Origin: Bacillota bacterium
GTDB lineage: Bacteria; Bacillota; Ch66; Ch109
Reading direction: 5' to 3'
Length of the DNA: 64,000 nt
Assembly (NCBI GenBank): GCA_013178275.1
Contig: JABLWZ010000001.1
Coordinates: 124,001-188,000 of the forward strand
Each line of letters opens with the position of its first letter. Position 1 is the first letter of the stretch. Position numbers and translations under genes: made by a program. Below are positions 11,201 to 18,061 of this stretch, one piece after another. Under the pieces are notes generated by a model. That model was not told the DNA's origin, did no database searches, and saw nothing but the letters and a program-made list of their open reading frames with translations.

Positions 11201-12483
11201 GGACCCCGACCCAGAGCGGGACCGCGCAGGTACAGATCACGGTGCATGATAGCAGAACCTCTTCGGACAGCAGGACCTACCAGCTGACCATCAAACCGGG
11301 CGGCAGTACCCAGGTCACCGTGACTCCCGCCGACCCTTCCGTAGACGTAGGCGGCAGTCCGCTCCAGATCACGGTCCCAGCGAGCGTTACCAACGCTTCC
11401 CTGGCGACAAGTCCTACCGTTACCGGATCGAGCGCCAGCGCGACCCTGCCGCAGATAGGAGTGACCTCATCCACCGCCCAGGGGACCGTTACCCTGAGCA
11501 TACCAGCCGGAACGGTGGTAACCGGGCCTTCGAGCTGGAACGGCATAATCAATCTGCCGCAGGTCGTCAACAACGCCACCGTGACCGTAAACGGAAATCC
11601 GGCTACCGTGGGAGCGGCGATCGAGATCGGAGCCGGTGACACACCTCTGGCGCTGAATCAGCCGGTGCGGCTGCAGCTTAACGGCCAGGGCGGCAAGAGT
11701 ACCGGCTGGATCCGGAATGGAAACTTTACCCCGATCACCTATCAGATGTCATCAGATTCCGCGGCGGCTCTTATCGGCAGTGCCGACGGTTACCTTACGG
11801 TAGGCAATAATTTGGTTATCTGGACATCTCATTTCACCACCTTCGTGGCTTATTCCGAAACTGATTTAAGCCAAGGCGGCGGCGGTGGCGGTGGAGGAGG
11901 GGCGTATATACCCGATCCCAACGAGAACGTCACCACCCCGACCGAACCGAGATCGGCCGCTCCAGAGACGAAGGAACCGAGCGACCTGGCCGGCTGCTGG
12001 GCTCGCGACAGCATCATTTCCCTGCTGAAACAGGGGATCGTCTCCGGCTACCCGGACGGGACGTTCAAGCCGAACGGCGCCATCACCCGGGCGGAGTTCT
12101 CGGTGATGGTAGTTAAGGCCTTCAAACTTCCGGTGCAGGGCGGAAAGGTCTTCTCTGATGCCGCGGACAGTTGGGCGAAGGATTACATCGCGACCGCATA
12201 TGCCTACGGGATCATCAGCGGTTACGACGACAGCACATTCGGGCCGGACGATCCCATAACCCGGGAGCAGATGGCGGTTATGGTGGCGAAGGCGGCCAGG
12301 CTGCAGGAAAAAGCGGAAATCAGCGCCTTCACGGATTACGAACAGATTTCTTCCTGGGCTGTAGATTCCGTGGCCGAGGTGGTGAAGGAAGGATGTGTCA
12401 AGGGATACCCCGACGGTTCCTTCAGGCCCCAGGGCAACGCGACCCGGGCGGAAGCAGTGTCAGTAATCGTAAACTCGATCTGA
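2209..12483 (+). CDS. Giant SLH-anchored surface protein with LRR and 30 Ig-like repeats
   Basis: This is a secreted cell-surface protein of 3,424 residues, counted from the ATG at 2209. That start has GGAG 8 bp upstream; the frame extends to a GTG at 2176 with no ribosome site. A signal peptide occupies residues 1 to ~38, ending in an AAAAG-type cleavage region. Residues ~134-420 carry internalin-like leucine-rich repeats with LxxLxxLDLxxN(Q/K)ISDISPL units. Residues ~428-3030 hold 30 copies of the ~80-90-residue putative-Ig (He_PIG) fold, each with ITT(D/E)SLP, YTW, GLPPGL and G(E/Q)ISGTPT. Then come a ~190-residue beta-rich domain, a poly-Gly linker (11875-11903) and three SLH domains (about 11995-12480) that bind secondary cell-wall polymer. 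It stands alone between the prophage edge and a terminator. An adhesion role (partner cell or surface) is inferred. Confidence 0.93.
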   Translation: MIFLKGKKAKTLRLFMVMTLVLASLAVGPLPAAAAGAPALEISPSTTGFSWSPTVVFPTIDSLSPAPVQAGASLTSSGAGFGDPGPGAEGKVILIGPDQTDVTVSSAVYATPQNPAISPPTLNLKVEEASQEVTFTDSTLQAAVWAALGNSGTPGLITIGDMQSLTSLSAGDSDIQYLDGLQYATNLQTLDLHNCKIEDISPLSGLTELTTLDLGSNQVSDISVLTNMTKLKFLSLYGNQVSDISALSGKTNLEVLYLSYNKPISNPEVLSGLTNLNFLWIGGEQIGDISFLSGLTKLQNLYLDGDQISDVSPLAGLTKLQALNLNYNQIVDVIPLQGLVNLQELGLGSNQISDLSALSNMNQLQTLDLHENRLFTISALTELAALKTLNVSDNYLNLNHGSQTMNDIDALLAKGVSVTYQPQRQPEKPVITTDSLADGFVGSPYSAALTVLGGTAPYTWEAAGLPEGLGIDGGSGEISGTPSAAGDFQLNLTVTDINDEKASKSLALKISGLTITTDSLPDGIVSSSYSATLTVSGGFAPYTWEAAGLPEGLGIDGGSGEISGTPSAAGDFQVNVSVSDSSGQNASSTLTLKIKGLTITTESLPEGSAGQAYSATLTASNGIEPYAWEAAGLPAGLVIDPGSGTISGTPTKAGAFPVSVSVSDSSGQNASQSLNLNITGITITRADKTVMLGDELYDSSWAQGGIAPYTWDAAGLPPETYLAPDPYIPGQCFIRGTVTKEGTYPVVLTVSDSAGNSTSKDFTITVTGMQLIYSSWDYGASLRVEGGFQPYTWSATGLPPGLSLQPGMEYVMGTTYYYSYKCSITGTPTQDGSYTVVVTVRDSAGNSASSNNITYNVTNTAGQALTLRPYNPEFDLGCPVDGYLTPSGGIPPYAWSAVGLPPGFSLESSGRLSGTPTQVGRFDVAISVSDSKGKNASANGIWVINPPSMSFNTHLVPQVWNAWELGVGSVNEPFDIFPPKAVGGLPPYTYSIEPVNGSGLPPGLVIDSSTGEISGTPSQAGTCYFYYKATDSMGNGNSLRSIITIDEEPGHTTVNSPPTTLEVTTESLPIATIGAPYLAGVEADGGQPPYHYGWWDPTSTTGYFLPPGLSLNSLTGVISGTPTTAGAWRVVLSVSDSTDPALHVTAAKSFFLYVEDFYISSITLPDGTMNQPYSAAIAAKGGTAPYTWSATNLPPGLNLNPQTGVISGVPAEMGSFSVFVTAADSHNQIAKKYFSLNIKGISITTDSLPDAYTNTPYSTTLAALGGAPPYTWSANLSGGFNIDPDTGTISGTPTTKGDIAITTTVTDSEGSKDSRNLTLTVKSLTITTESLPDGRTGQAYSATLEAKGGTEPYTWSASGLPPGLSISGSGEIAGTPTQAGDFQIDLTVTDHDGETALRSPNLKIKGLAITTTSLPDGRTGQAYSATLEAEDGTGPYTWEVLGAETGLPSGLALNASTGEISGTPTRAGSYHIAFTVTDSSGNKAGKTLGLKIKGLAIATSELPEGEKGQPYSATLEAEDGTEPYTWEVLGAETGLPSGLALNASTGEISGTPTRAGSYQIAFTVTDSSGNKAQKTLGLKIKGLAITTDSLPDGSVGSPYNVTLEASGGIEPYTWESVIDAEASLPPGLALNAGTGEISGTPASAGSYQIEFKVKDSNDNNAYKTLSLEIKGLAITTDSLPDGNTGEAYTATLAASGGTAPYTWDVAIGEDRGLPPGLELNAGTGEISGTPTRAGSYLVSFAVTDGKGNHAEKTLDLEIKGLAIITESLPDGSPGELYAVTLEASGGIEPYTWDVAIGEDTGLPPGLELNAGTGEISGTPTSPGSYKVSFSVTDGNDNYAEKTFDLKIKGLVITTDSLPDGRTGQAYSATLEAEDGTEPYIWEAEIDEETSLPPGLELNASTGEISGTPTNAGSYKISFEVTDSDENKAYKTLSLEIKGLVITTESLPDGSPGEAYTATLEANGGTAPYTWDVAIGEDTGLPPGLELNAGSGEISGTPTRAGSYKISFEVTDSGENKADKTLSLKIKGLAITTESLPDGSPGEAYTATLVASGGIEPYTWDVAIGEDTGLPPGLELNAGTGEISGTPTRAGSYRISFSVTDNSDNYAEKTLSLEVKGLDITTESLPSGQAGEPYSATVEASGGTGPYTWSASGLPPGLSISDSGEITGTPTGGGSFNVEITVTDSGNRSVAETFPLYITDLDITTESLPSGLIGKPYSAALEAVGGTGSYTWSSSGLPPGLSISGSGEISGTPTESGRFDAEITVTDSDNIGVAEEFLLYITDLDITTESLPSGQAGEPYSATVEASGGAGGYTWSAGGLPPGLSISGSGQITGTPTEGGSFTVEITVTDSDNIGVAKDFLLYITDLDITTESLPKGLTGKPYSVTVEASGGAGGYTWSATGLPPGLSISGSGQITGTPTEGGSFTVEITVTDSDNIGVAEDFLLYITDLDITTDSLPRGLAGEPYSATVEASGGTGSYTWGATGLPDGLSISSSGQITGTPTAGGRFTVEITVTDSDNIGVAKDFLLYITELDIATDSLPSGQTREPYSAVLEASGGAGGYTWSAIGLPPGLSISGSGEITGTPTAGGRFNVEITVTDSDHISVAEDFLLYITDLDITTTSLPRGLAGEPYNATVEASGGAGSYTWSASGLPAGLNISSSGQITGIPTEGGSFSVEITVTDSDHIGAVATFLLYITDLEITTTSLPKGLAGEPYSATVEASGGTGSYTWSAAGLPAGLGISSSGQITGTPTMGGSFNVKITVIDNDNTDAEVDLLLYISDLDITTTSLPSGLTGKPYSTALEASGGKGSYTWSASGLPAGLSISSSGQITGTPTMGGSFNVEITVTDSDQIGIVASLLLYISDLDITTTSLADGAVGVSYNQTMQASGGIVPYTWSATGLTPGLSISGSGQITGTPTEGGSFNVEITVTDSSHIGVAKGLLLYITELGIITTSLPDGTVGVTYNQTMQASEGILPYTWSASGLPAGLTINPGSGVITGTPTQSGTAQVQITVHDSRTSSDSRTYQLTIKPGGSTQVTVTPADPSVDVGGSPLQITVPASVTNASLATSPTVTGSSASATLPQIGVTSSTAQGTVTLSIPAGTVVTGPSSWNGIINLPQVVNNATVTVNGNPATVGAAIEIGAGDTPLALNQPVRLQLNGQGGKSTGWIRNGNFTPITYQMSSDSAAALIGSADGYLTVGNNLVIWTSHFTTFVAYSETDLSQGGGGGGGGGAYIPDPNENVTTPTEPRSAAPETKEPSDLAGCWARDSIISLLKQGIVSGYPDGTFKPNGAITRAEFSVMVVKAFKLPVQGGKVFSDAADSWAKDYIATAYAYGIISGYDDSTFGPDDPITREQMAVMVAKAARLQEKAEISAFTDYEQISSWAVDSVAEVVKEGCVKGYPDGSFRPQGNATRAEAVSVIVNSI
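3490..11300 (+). repeat. Thirty tandem Ig-like (He_PIG) repeat units within the surface protein gene
   Basis: I count 30 units by their ITT-SLP starts. Units 1-11 are diverged. Units 12-19 form one subfamily, with IKGL linkers and an inserted acidic strand before GLPPGL. Units 20-28 form another, with LLYITDLDITT linkers and an exact 249-bp period in places: the GACCTGGAC of successive units lies at 9052, 9301 and 9550. The low divergence within subfamilies points to recent tandem duplication or gene conversion. Confidence 0.9.
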
Positions 12484-12498
12484 TTTAACAGCACCAAC

Positions 12499-12532
12499 CC
12501 TCCCGGGCCTTATGACCCGGGAGGTTTTTTTT
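12499..12532 (+). terminator. Rho-independent terminator of the surface protein gene
   Basis: CCTCCCGGG (12499-12507) pairs perfectly with CCCGGGAGG (12516-12524) and is followed by eight T. It lies 15 bp after the stop codon. Confidence 0.92.
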
Positions 12533-12632
12533 ACGCTATCAGAAAGTATATAAGGGAACTTTCTGATGCAAGCAAGTGTAACTAAGGATCTCGCCTTCGT
12601 CGAGGACTTGGCGATAGCCAAGTTTTTCTTCG
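12533..12632 (+). repeat. MITE-like repeat, copy A (short form)
   Basis: This 100-nt element matches, in inverted orientation, the one at 42652-42809. The first 46 nt and the last ~43 nt are identical, and an internal ~58 nt is absent here. It contains its own inverted repeats: ATCAGAAAGT with ACTTTCTGAT, and CTTGGC with GCCAAG. It directly abuts the T-run of the upstream terminator. No coding capacity. The rest of 12633-12940 holds no gene I can support. Confidence 0.8.
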
Positions 12633-12940
12633 CGCAATGAACTGACACCGGTTATTGGGCCGGGCGGGGCATCGAACCATGCCACTGTGACGGCCTTCCG
12701 TGTGCCACCTCCGGTTTATCCCGCTGCCAGGGATGGCCCACCTGGAAAAATCCGCTGCAGGTATCTGTCGATTATATTATGGGGGACAGTTATTCCGATA
12801 CCATCCTGGCACGGATTGGCACAACGTGGCACACCACGGGGAGTGCCGGCCTGACCGCCCAGTTCTGGGGATATGTGGTAATCCCGAGAAGCTCAGGACC
12901 GGTGGTTCAGCATAGTTCGTTTTTTCACAATTAATGTTTA

Positions 12941-12955
12941 TGGCATGAATGTTGC
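12941..12955 (+). promoter_or_regulatory. Sigma-54 (-24/-12) promoter of the acyl-CoA dehydrogenase unit
   Basis: TGGCATGAATGTTGC matches the -24 GG / -12 GC consensus, with exactly 10 bp between the GG and GC doublets. It would start transcription near 12967 and leave a ~180-nt leader before the acyl-CoA dehydrogenase. The leader contains AGTCTCC...GGAGACT arms. Sigma-54 promoters need an enhancer-binding ATPase, and none is encoded in the window. Confidence 0.72.
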
Positions 12956-13149
12956 GAATGCCTACCGGCAAGGTATACCGGAATACACAAGAAGGGGGAT
13001 GGAAAAAAGGCTTGTAGATTCTGGTTTGAGATACGAAGTCGTGGCCGCTGGTAGTGTTTAAAATCAAAGCCGGTAGTCTCCTTTTTTATTCCAGGAACGT
13101 CTTGGGTCGATGTTCAGGAGACTGCTAATTATGAAAGAGAGTGAAGCAC

Positions 13150-14982
13150 ATGTCATACAGATACGCCTACAACACCCGGGACATCAAGTTTATCCTGAAA
13201 GAATGGCTGCCGGTCGACGAGGTCCTGGCCTTTGACCGTTATAAAAACTACTACAGCAAAGAGGACCTGGACCCGATCGTCGACCAGGTGAGAAAGGTGG
13301 CGGAAGAGGTTATAGCGCCGACCGCTGAGGATGGCGAGACCATTGGGGTGCGTTTTGAAGACGGAAAGGTCTATATCCCCCCCTCGTTTCATAAAGCTCA
13401 CCGGTTCCTGCAGGACCAGGGTTGGGGCGCCAGCAACTTTGACATCGCAGGGGAAGGATGCCTTCCTTTTACAGTCTTCGGTCTGCTGTGGGAGATCATG
13501 TCCGGAGCGAACGCGGCACTGATGCCATACGTCGGGAACGCGGGTGCGGTTGCCAGTGTCATTCACCACTACGCCAGCGATGAACTCAAGAAAAAATTCC
13601 TCCCCAACCTGTTGAACGGCACCTGGGGTGGAACCATGTGCCTGACCGAACCCAGCGCGGGGAGCGACGTCGGAGACATGCTGTCCAAGGCCTATCCTAC
13701 CGATCAACCGGGGCTCTACAAGATCAAGGGCCAAAAGATATTCATCACAGTGGGCGACCGTGACGACGTCGAGAACATCATCCACCTCTTCCTGGCCAGG
13801 ATCGACGGAGCGGCGAAGGGCACCAAGGGGCTGTCCCTGTTTATCATGCCCAAGTACTGGATCAATGAAGACGGCACCGTGGTCGACAACGACGTTCAGA
13901 GCGCCGGGATAGAGCACAAGATGGGACTGAAAGGCCAGGCCACCGTACAGCTGGTGGTGGGTGAAAACGACGGGTGCCGCGCTTACCTTATCGGCAATCC
14001 TCCCGATGAGAACGGTGTCGGCCAGGGCATAATGCAGATGTTCAACATGATGAACGAGGCCCGTCTTGACACCGGGCGTCTCGCCACCGCCGTCGCCTCC
14101 AACGCTTACTGGAACGCCAAGGACTATGGAAAAGAGCGCGTCCAGGGCCGCCTCCTGACCAACCCCAAGTCGGGCCGGGTAACCATCAACAAGCATGAGG
14201 ACGTCAAGCGGATGTACCTCCTGAATAAGGCCACCACCGAGGCCTGCCGGGCGCTGCTCGCGAAGTGCTACTACTACGAGGATGTCAGGGAGTTTGCCCC
14301 AGACAAGGAACGGAGAAAATGGGCGCAGAGCAAACTCGACGTACTCACCCCCCTCTGCAAGGCCTATCCCAGCGACGAGGCCTGGGGTCTGATCGCGGAG
14401 TCCCTGCAGTCCTATGGCGGTTACGGTTACTGTGAAGACTACCCCGCCGCCAACGCCGCGAGAGACTGCAAGATCTGGTCGATCTGGGAGGGCACCAACT
14501 TCATCCAGGCTATGGACCTGATCGGGCGCAAATGGACCCAGGGCAAAGGGGTCCCGTTCGGGATGACCCTGAAGGAGATCGAGGACTTCATCGGCGCTAA
14601 CAAAGGCAGCCTCGAAGGAATGGATAAGGAAATCGGACACCTGGAAAAGGCCCTGGCCGCTTACCGGGGTATCCAGATGATGGCCGCGGGCTACGCCCAG
14701 TCCGGGAAGATCGGCCTGATGGCCGTTTTCGCGCGGCGGATACTGACCGCGACCGCGCAGCTTTACTGCGGCTATCTGCTTTTAGACCAGGCGGTTATCG
14801 CCAAGAAGAAGATGGCCGAACTGGGTGAAGGCCACTACGACTATAACTTCTACCTGGGCAAGGTCATATCGGCCAGGTACTACCTGAACAACGCCGTCCC
14901 CAATGTATGGCACGTTGCCGATCTGGTCAAGATTGGCGACACCTCGGTTATCGAAGCACCGGACGAGATATTTGAGTACTAA
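13150..14982 (+). CDS. Acyl-CoA dehydrogenase, ~600-residue family
   Basis: This FAD enzyme oxidises acyl-CoA to trans-2-enoyl-CoA. At 610 residues it belongs to the long subgroup that carries an extra C-terminal domain, compared with ~380 for short-chain enzymes. The flavin/substrate motif LTEPSAGSDVG is present, and the catalytic-base region reads IWEGTNFIQAMDL with Glu447 in the usual position. The ATG at 13150 is chosen over an in-frame GTG at 13141 because GAGAGTGA precedes it suitably. It is first in a unit with a CoA-transferase, behind a sigma-54 promoter. No electron-transfer flavoprotein genes lie nearby, so its electron acceptor must be encoded elsewhere. The substrate is probably butyryl-CoA or a related acyl-CoA, judged from neighbours only. 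Confidence 0.92.
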   Translation: MSYRYAYNTRDIKFILKEWLPVDEVLAFDRYKNYYSKEDLDPIVDQVRKVAEEVIAPTAEDGETIGVRFEDGKVYIPPSFHKAHRFLQDQGWGASNFDIAGEGCLPFTVFGLLWEIMSGANAALMPYVGNAGAVASVIHHYASDELKKKFLPNLLNGTWGGTMCLTEPSAGSDVGDMLSKAYPTDQPGLYKIKGQKIFITVGDRDDVENIIHLFLARIDGAAKGTKGLSLFIMPKYWINEDGTVVDNDVQSAGIEHKMGLKGQATVQLVVGENDGCRAYLIGNPPDENGVGQGIMQMFNMMNEARLDTGRLATAVASNAYWNAKDYGKERVQGRLLTNPKSGRVTINKHEDVKRMYLLNKATTEACRALLAKCYYYEDVREFAPDKERRKWAQSKLDVLTPLCKAYPSDEAWGLIAESLQSYGGYGYCEDYPAANAARDCKIWSIWEGTNFIQAMDLIGRKWTQGKGVPFGMTLKEIEDFIGANKGSLEGMDKEIGHLEKALAAYRGIQMMAAGYAQSGKIGLMAVFARRILTATAQLYCGYLLLDQAVIAKKKMAELGEGHYDYNFYLGKVISARYYLNNAVPNVWHVADLVKIGDTSVIEAPDEIFEY

Positions 14983-15031
14983 AAAGCGTGCAAACCGACT
15001 CTTTAAGCCGGACGTAACGGAAAAGAAAAGG

Positions 15032-15101
15032 CGGACCGGCGGTTTATAGCCAGGTCCCCGGGTGATCGTAGCCCGGGAACAAAGCCTTAACCACCGGTCC
15101 G
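15032..15101 (+). other. Structured intercistronic element
   Basis: CGGACCGG (15032-15039) pairs with CCGGTCCG (15094-15101), enclosing a second hairpin CCCGGG (15057-15062) with CCCGGG (15072-15077). There is no T-run. It lies in the 179-bp gap between the dehydrogenase and the CoA-transferase, so it may stabilise or process the mRNA, or be a partial terminator. Confidence 0.45.
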
Positions 15102-15161
15102 TCAAAGGAGGGGATAACCCGAAGGGCAACGAACAATATATTTATAAGGGGTTGATCTTAC

Positions 15162-16493
15162 ATGCGCCAACGATGGCAGGATATGTACCAGCAGAAGTTG
15201 TGCAGCGCGGACGACTGCGCGAAACTGCTGCAGGACGGTGACGGGATTTTCGCTCCTCTGGGCAACGGCCAACCGACCGCGATAATGAACGCCGCCGCCA
15301 AGAGGGTCCGTGAAAACGATGTAAAGGGTATCGTTTATACCGGTGGGGTTGACGTTAAGTGGCTGGACGTCTTGAGTCCCGATATCCAGGACCGGATGCA
15401 GATGAACAGCGGGTTTGTAGGCGTAGCCGTCCGGCTGGGGTGCCAGAAGGGTTTGTACACGTACACCTCCAACCGCCTGGGGCACAGCATCGAGATAATC
15501 GCTGATCGCACCCCCCATATAAAGAAGGCGGTTATCACCGCGGTGGTTTCGCCGATGGACGAACACGGATTTTTCAGCTCCGGGAGCCACGCGGATTTAG
15601 CCTGGGGATCGTGGAGAAGCGGCAAGTTCAGGGACCTTTACCTGGAAGTCAACGAGCATATGCCCCGTACATACGGCAACAACCAGTTCCACATCAGCGA
15701 GGTGGCCGCGGTGGTCGAAAACCACGCCCCCCTGGTTGAACTGCCGGAGGTGCCGATGACCAAAGAAGACGAGATGATCGGGCAGTTCATAGCCGAAAGA
15801 GTGTCGGACGGGGCGTGCATCCAGATCGGTATCGGCGGGATGCCCAACGCCGTCGCCAAGTACCTGAAAGACAAGAAAGACCTGGGGGTTCACTCCGAGA
15901 TGCTGACCGACTCGATGGTCGACCTCTACTACGACGGAGTGATAACCTGCGCCAAAAAGAACTACAACAGGAACAAGATGATCGGCTCATTCGCCCTGGG
16001 GTCCAAGAAACTCTACGACTTTCTGAATAACAACCCGATGGTCGAGATGCACTGCACCTCGTACGTCAACGACCCTTATATAATCGGGTTGAATGACAAC
16101 ATGGTTTCGGTGAACGCGACGCTGGAGGTAGACCTTACCGGGCAGTGCGCATCCGAGAGCGTGGGGTACAAACAGTACTCCGGGGTCGGCGGCCAGCTCG
16201 ACTTTATTCAGGGCGCCTGGAGGTCCAAGGGTGGGCAGTCCTACCTGACCCTTTACTCGACCTATACCGACAAAGAAGGCAAAATGTACTCCACCATTAA
16301 GCCGATCTTGACCCCGGGGATGATCGTCACCACCGCCAGGAGCGAGGTCGACAACATAGTAACCGAGTACGGGGTAGCCAGCCTGAAGGGGAACGAGATA
16401 AGCGTTCGGGTCAGGGACCTGATAAACATCGCGCACCCTGATTTCAGGGATATGTTGACCTTCGAGGCGCGAAAGATGAACTACATCCGCTAG
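15162..16493 (+). CDS. CoA-transferase, acetyl-CoA hydrolase/4-hydroxybutyrate CoA-transferase family
   Basis: This 443-residue enzyme moves CoA between carboxylic acids. Its length and motifs fit the AbfT/Cat2/Ach1 family: GIGGMPNAV, an HSEML motif whose Glu246 aligns with the glutamate that forms the acyl-CoA intermediate in this family (my reading), YSGVGGQLDF, and VTEYGVA(S/N)LKG near the C-terminus. It is the last gene of the first sigma-54 unit; a strong hairpin follows 33 bp after the stop. In this context it probably activates 4-hydroxybutyrate or a short fatty acid using acetyl-CoA. Sequence alone cannot fix the acid. It differs clearly from the second transferase at 16678, so the two may have different substrates. 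Confidence 0.88.
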   Translation: MRQRWQDMYQQKLCSADDCAKLLQDGDGIFAPLGNGQPTAIMNAAAKRVRENDVKGIVYTGGVDVKWLDVLSPDIQDRMQMNSGFVGVAVRLGCQKGLYTYTSNRLGHSIEIIADRTPHIKKAVITAVVSPMDEHGFFSSGSHADLAWGSWRSGKFRDLYLEVNEHMPRTYGNNQFHISEVAAVVENHAPLVELPEVPMTKEDEMIGQFIAERVSDGACIQIGIGGMPNAVAKYLKDKKDLGVHSEMLTDSMVDLYYDGVITCAKKNYNRNKMIGSFALGSKKLYDFLNNNPMVEMHCTSYVNDPYIIGLNDNMVSVNATLEVDLTGQCASESVGYKQYSGVGGQLDFIQGAWRSKGGQSYLTLYSTYTDKEGKMYSTIKPILTPGMIVTTARSEVDNIVTEYGVASLKGNEISVRVRDLINIAHPDFRDMLTFEARKMNYIR

Positions 16494-16526
16494 CCGGAGT
16501 TTAATAAGGCCAGTTCACGATCATAA

Positions 16527-16557
16527 CCGCGGGGAGGTGTCAAGCACCTCCCCGCGG
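16527..16557 (+). terminator. Terminator ending the first CoA unit
   Basis: CCGCGGGGAGGTG pairs perfectly over 13 bp with CACCTCCCCGCGG, with a 5-nt loop (TCAAG). Only a weak U-tract (CTATTT) follows. Confidence 0.75.
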
Positions 16558-16605
16558 CTATTTAGGGATTAATTTTTTCAGACCGGGGCCATGCCCGGCG
16601 GATTA

Positions 16606-16620
16606 TGGCACGAAAGTTGC
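16606..16620 (+). promoter_or_regulatory. Sigma-54 (-24/-12) promoter of the second CoA unit
   Basis: TGGCACGAAAGTTGC is a near-perfect -24/-12 match, with GG and GC 10 bp apart. It sits 49 bp after the terminator and 57 bp before the start codon of the butyryl-CoA:acetate CoA-transferase-like gene. Confidence 0.85.
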
Positions 16621-16677
16621 GTGACCCCTTGACCCGAGAACAGCTTAAAAACATCATTCTAGGAAGGGATTGGCAGA

Positions 16678-18015
16678 ATGAAGTACACATCCGAGTATAA
16701 GCAGAAGCTAACCACAGCAGAAGAAGCGGTAGGGGTTGTCAGGTCGGGTGACTGGGTGGACTATGGGCACTTTGTAATGGCCCCGACCTACCTCGATGGG
16801 TTCCTGGCCAAAAGGGTGGAGGAGCTGCAGTCAGTAAAGGTCAGGTCGGTCTGCTACCCAGGGCTGGCGGCGGTAGCCCTCGCTGACCCGGCGAGGAAGC
16901 ACTTTATCTTCAACGACTGGCACTTCAGCGGGGGCAGCCGGGTGCTTCACGACAAGGGACTGTGCAACTACATTCCGCTGCTTTACCATGAAGCCCCGGA
17001 ACTGTATGAACGATTTATCGAGCCCGACGTGTTCATGGTAAAGGTGGCACCGATGAACAACCAGGGCTACTTCAACTTCGGGCCGTCAAACTCTATTCAG
17101 TCCACGGTCGCCAGAAAGTCCAAGCGGGTCATCGTAGAGGTCAACGAAAGTGTGCCAATCTGCCTCGGGGGCAACGACGAGGCCATCCACATCTCTGACG
17201 TCGACATGATAGTGGAGTCTGACAACAAGCCGATGATCCAGGTCCCAAACGCTGAACCCAGCGAGGCCGACCTGAAGGTGGCCGAGCAGGTGCTGGGAAT
17301 GATCGAGGACGGTTCCTGCATCCAGCTGGGGATCGGGGCGATGCCGAACGCCATAGGGATGGCGATCGCCAGGTCTGACTTAAAGGACCTGGGGGGCCAC
17401 ACCGAGATGCTGGTGGACGCCTATATGGAGATGTACGAGTCGGGAGTCATGAACGGCAGCCGCAAGAACCTGGACAAAGGCCGGATCGCTTACACCTTCG
17501 CCCTGGGGACGCAGAAGCTGTATGACTTCATGCACAACAACCGTGCAGTGGCGAGCTATCAGGTGGATTACACCAACTCACCGTACATAGCGGCCCAAAA
17601 CGACCGTCTGGTATCGATCAACAACGCGATCGAGGTCGACCTTTACGGTCAGGTCTGTTCCGAATCGAGCGGGATGAGACAGATATCCGGCACCGGCGGT
17701 CAGGTGGACTTCGTATTCGCATCCTTCAACTCCCGAGGGGGCAAAGGCCTGATCTGCATCACCTCGGTCGTGGAGGACAAGCAGGGAGATCTGAAGTCAC
17801 GCATAGTCCCGACCCTGACCCCGGGGGCGATTGTGACCGTGCCGAGAGCCATGTGCAACTACGTGGTTACCGAATACGGGACCGCCAACCTGAAAGGCAA
17901 GTCGACCTGGGAGAGGGCGGAAGCCTTGATAAACATCGCGCACCCCTCCTTCCGGGACAGCCTGATCGCGGAAGCCGAGAAGATGAATATCTGGGTTAAA
18001 ACCAACCGCTGTTAG
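16678..18015 (+). CDS. Butyryl-CoA:acetate CoA-transferase-like enzyme
   Basis: This 445-residue CoA-transferase resembles clostridial butyryl-CoA:acetate (4-hydroxybutyrate) CoA-transferases along its whole length. Visible hallmarks are [44 protein letters not shown] (Glu243 at the family catalytic position), [18 protein letters not shown] and [11 protein letters not shown]. The reaction is butyryl-CoA + acetate to butyrate + acetyl-CoA, or the reverse in syntrophic oxidation. It is the first gene behind the 16606 sigma-54 promoter and is followed 46 bp later by an SDR. Four-hydroxybutyrate is a plausible alternative substrate given the dehydratase at 25404. Confidence 0.9.
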   Translation: MKYTSEYKQKLTTAEEAVGVVRSGDWVDYGHFVMAPTYLDGFLAKRVEELQSVKVRSVCYPGLAAVALADPARKHFIFNDWHFSGGSRVLHDKGLCNYIPLLYHEAPELYERFIEPDVFMVKVAPMNNQGYFNFGPSNSIQSTVARKSKRVIVEVNESVPICLGGNDEAIHISDVDMIVESDNKPMIQVPNAEPSEADLKVAEQVLGMIEDGSCIQLGIGAMPNAIGMAIARSDLKDLGGHTEMLVDAYMEMYESGVMNGSRKNLDKGRIAYTFALGTQKLYDFMHNNRAVASYQVDYTNSPYIAAQNDRLVSINNAIEVDLYGQVCSESSGMRQISGTGGQVDFVFASFNSRGGKGLICITSVVEDKQGDLKSRIVPTLTPGAIVTVPRAMCNYVVTEYGTANLKGKSTWERAEALINIAHPSFRDSLIAEAEKMNIWVKTNRC

Positions 18016-18061
18016 CATTAAAATTGGATTATAAAAATCTTTGACTTAAGGGGGGCTATCA

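Noticed and set aside
9637..11247. Long open frames on the minus strand (207 and 287 codons) opposite the surface protein gene
   Set aside because: They mirror the repeat units in antisense with alanine/glycine/arginine-rich sequence, so they are shadows of the GC-rich tandem repeats.
12810..12835. TGGCACGGATTGGC as a further sigma-54 promoter
   Set aside because: The GG and GC doublets are 9 bp apart instead of 10, and the TTGC box is absent.
12779..12934. Possible 51-residue frame beginning MGDSYSDTILARIGTTW
   Set aside because: Protein-like in places but without ribosome site or recognised homology. It may be a gene remnant in the leader region, but the evidence is too thin.
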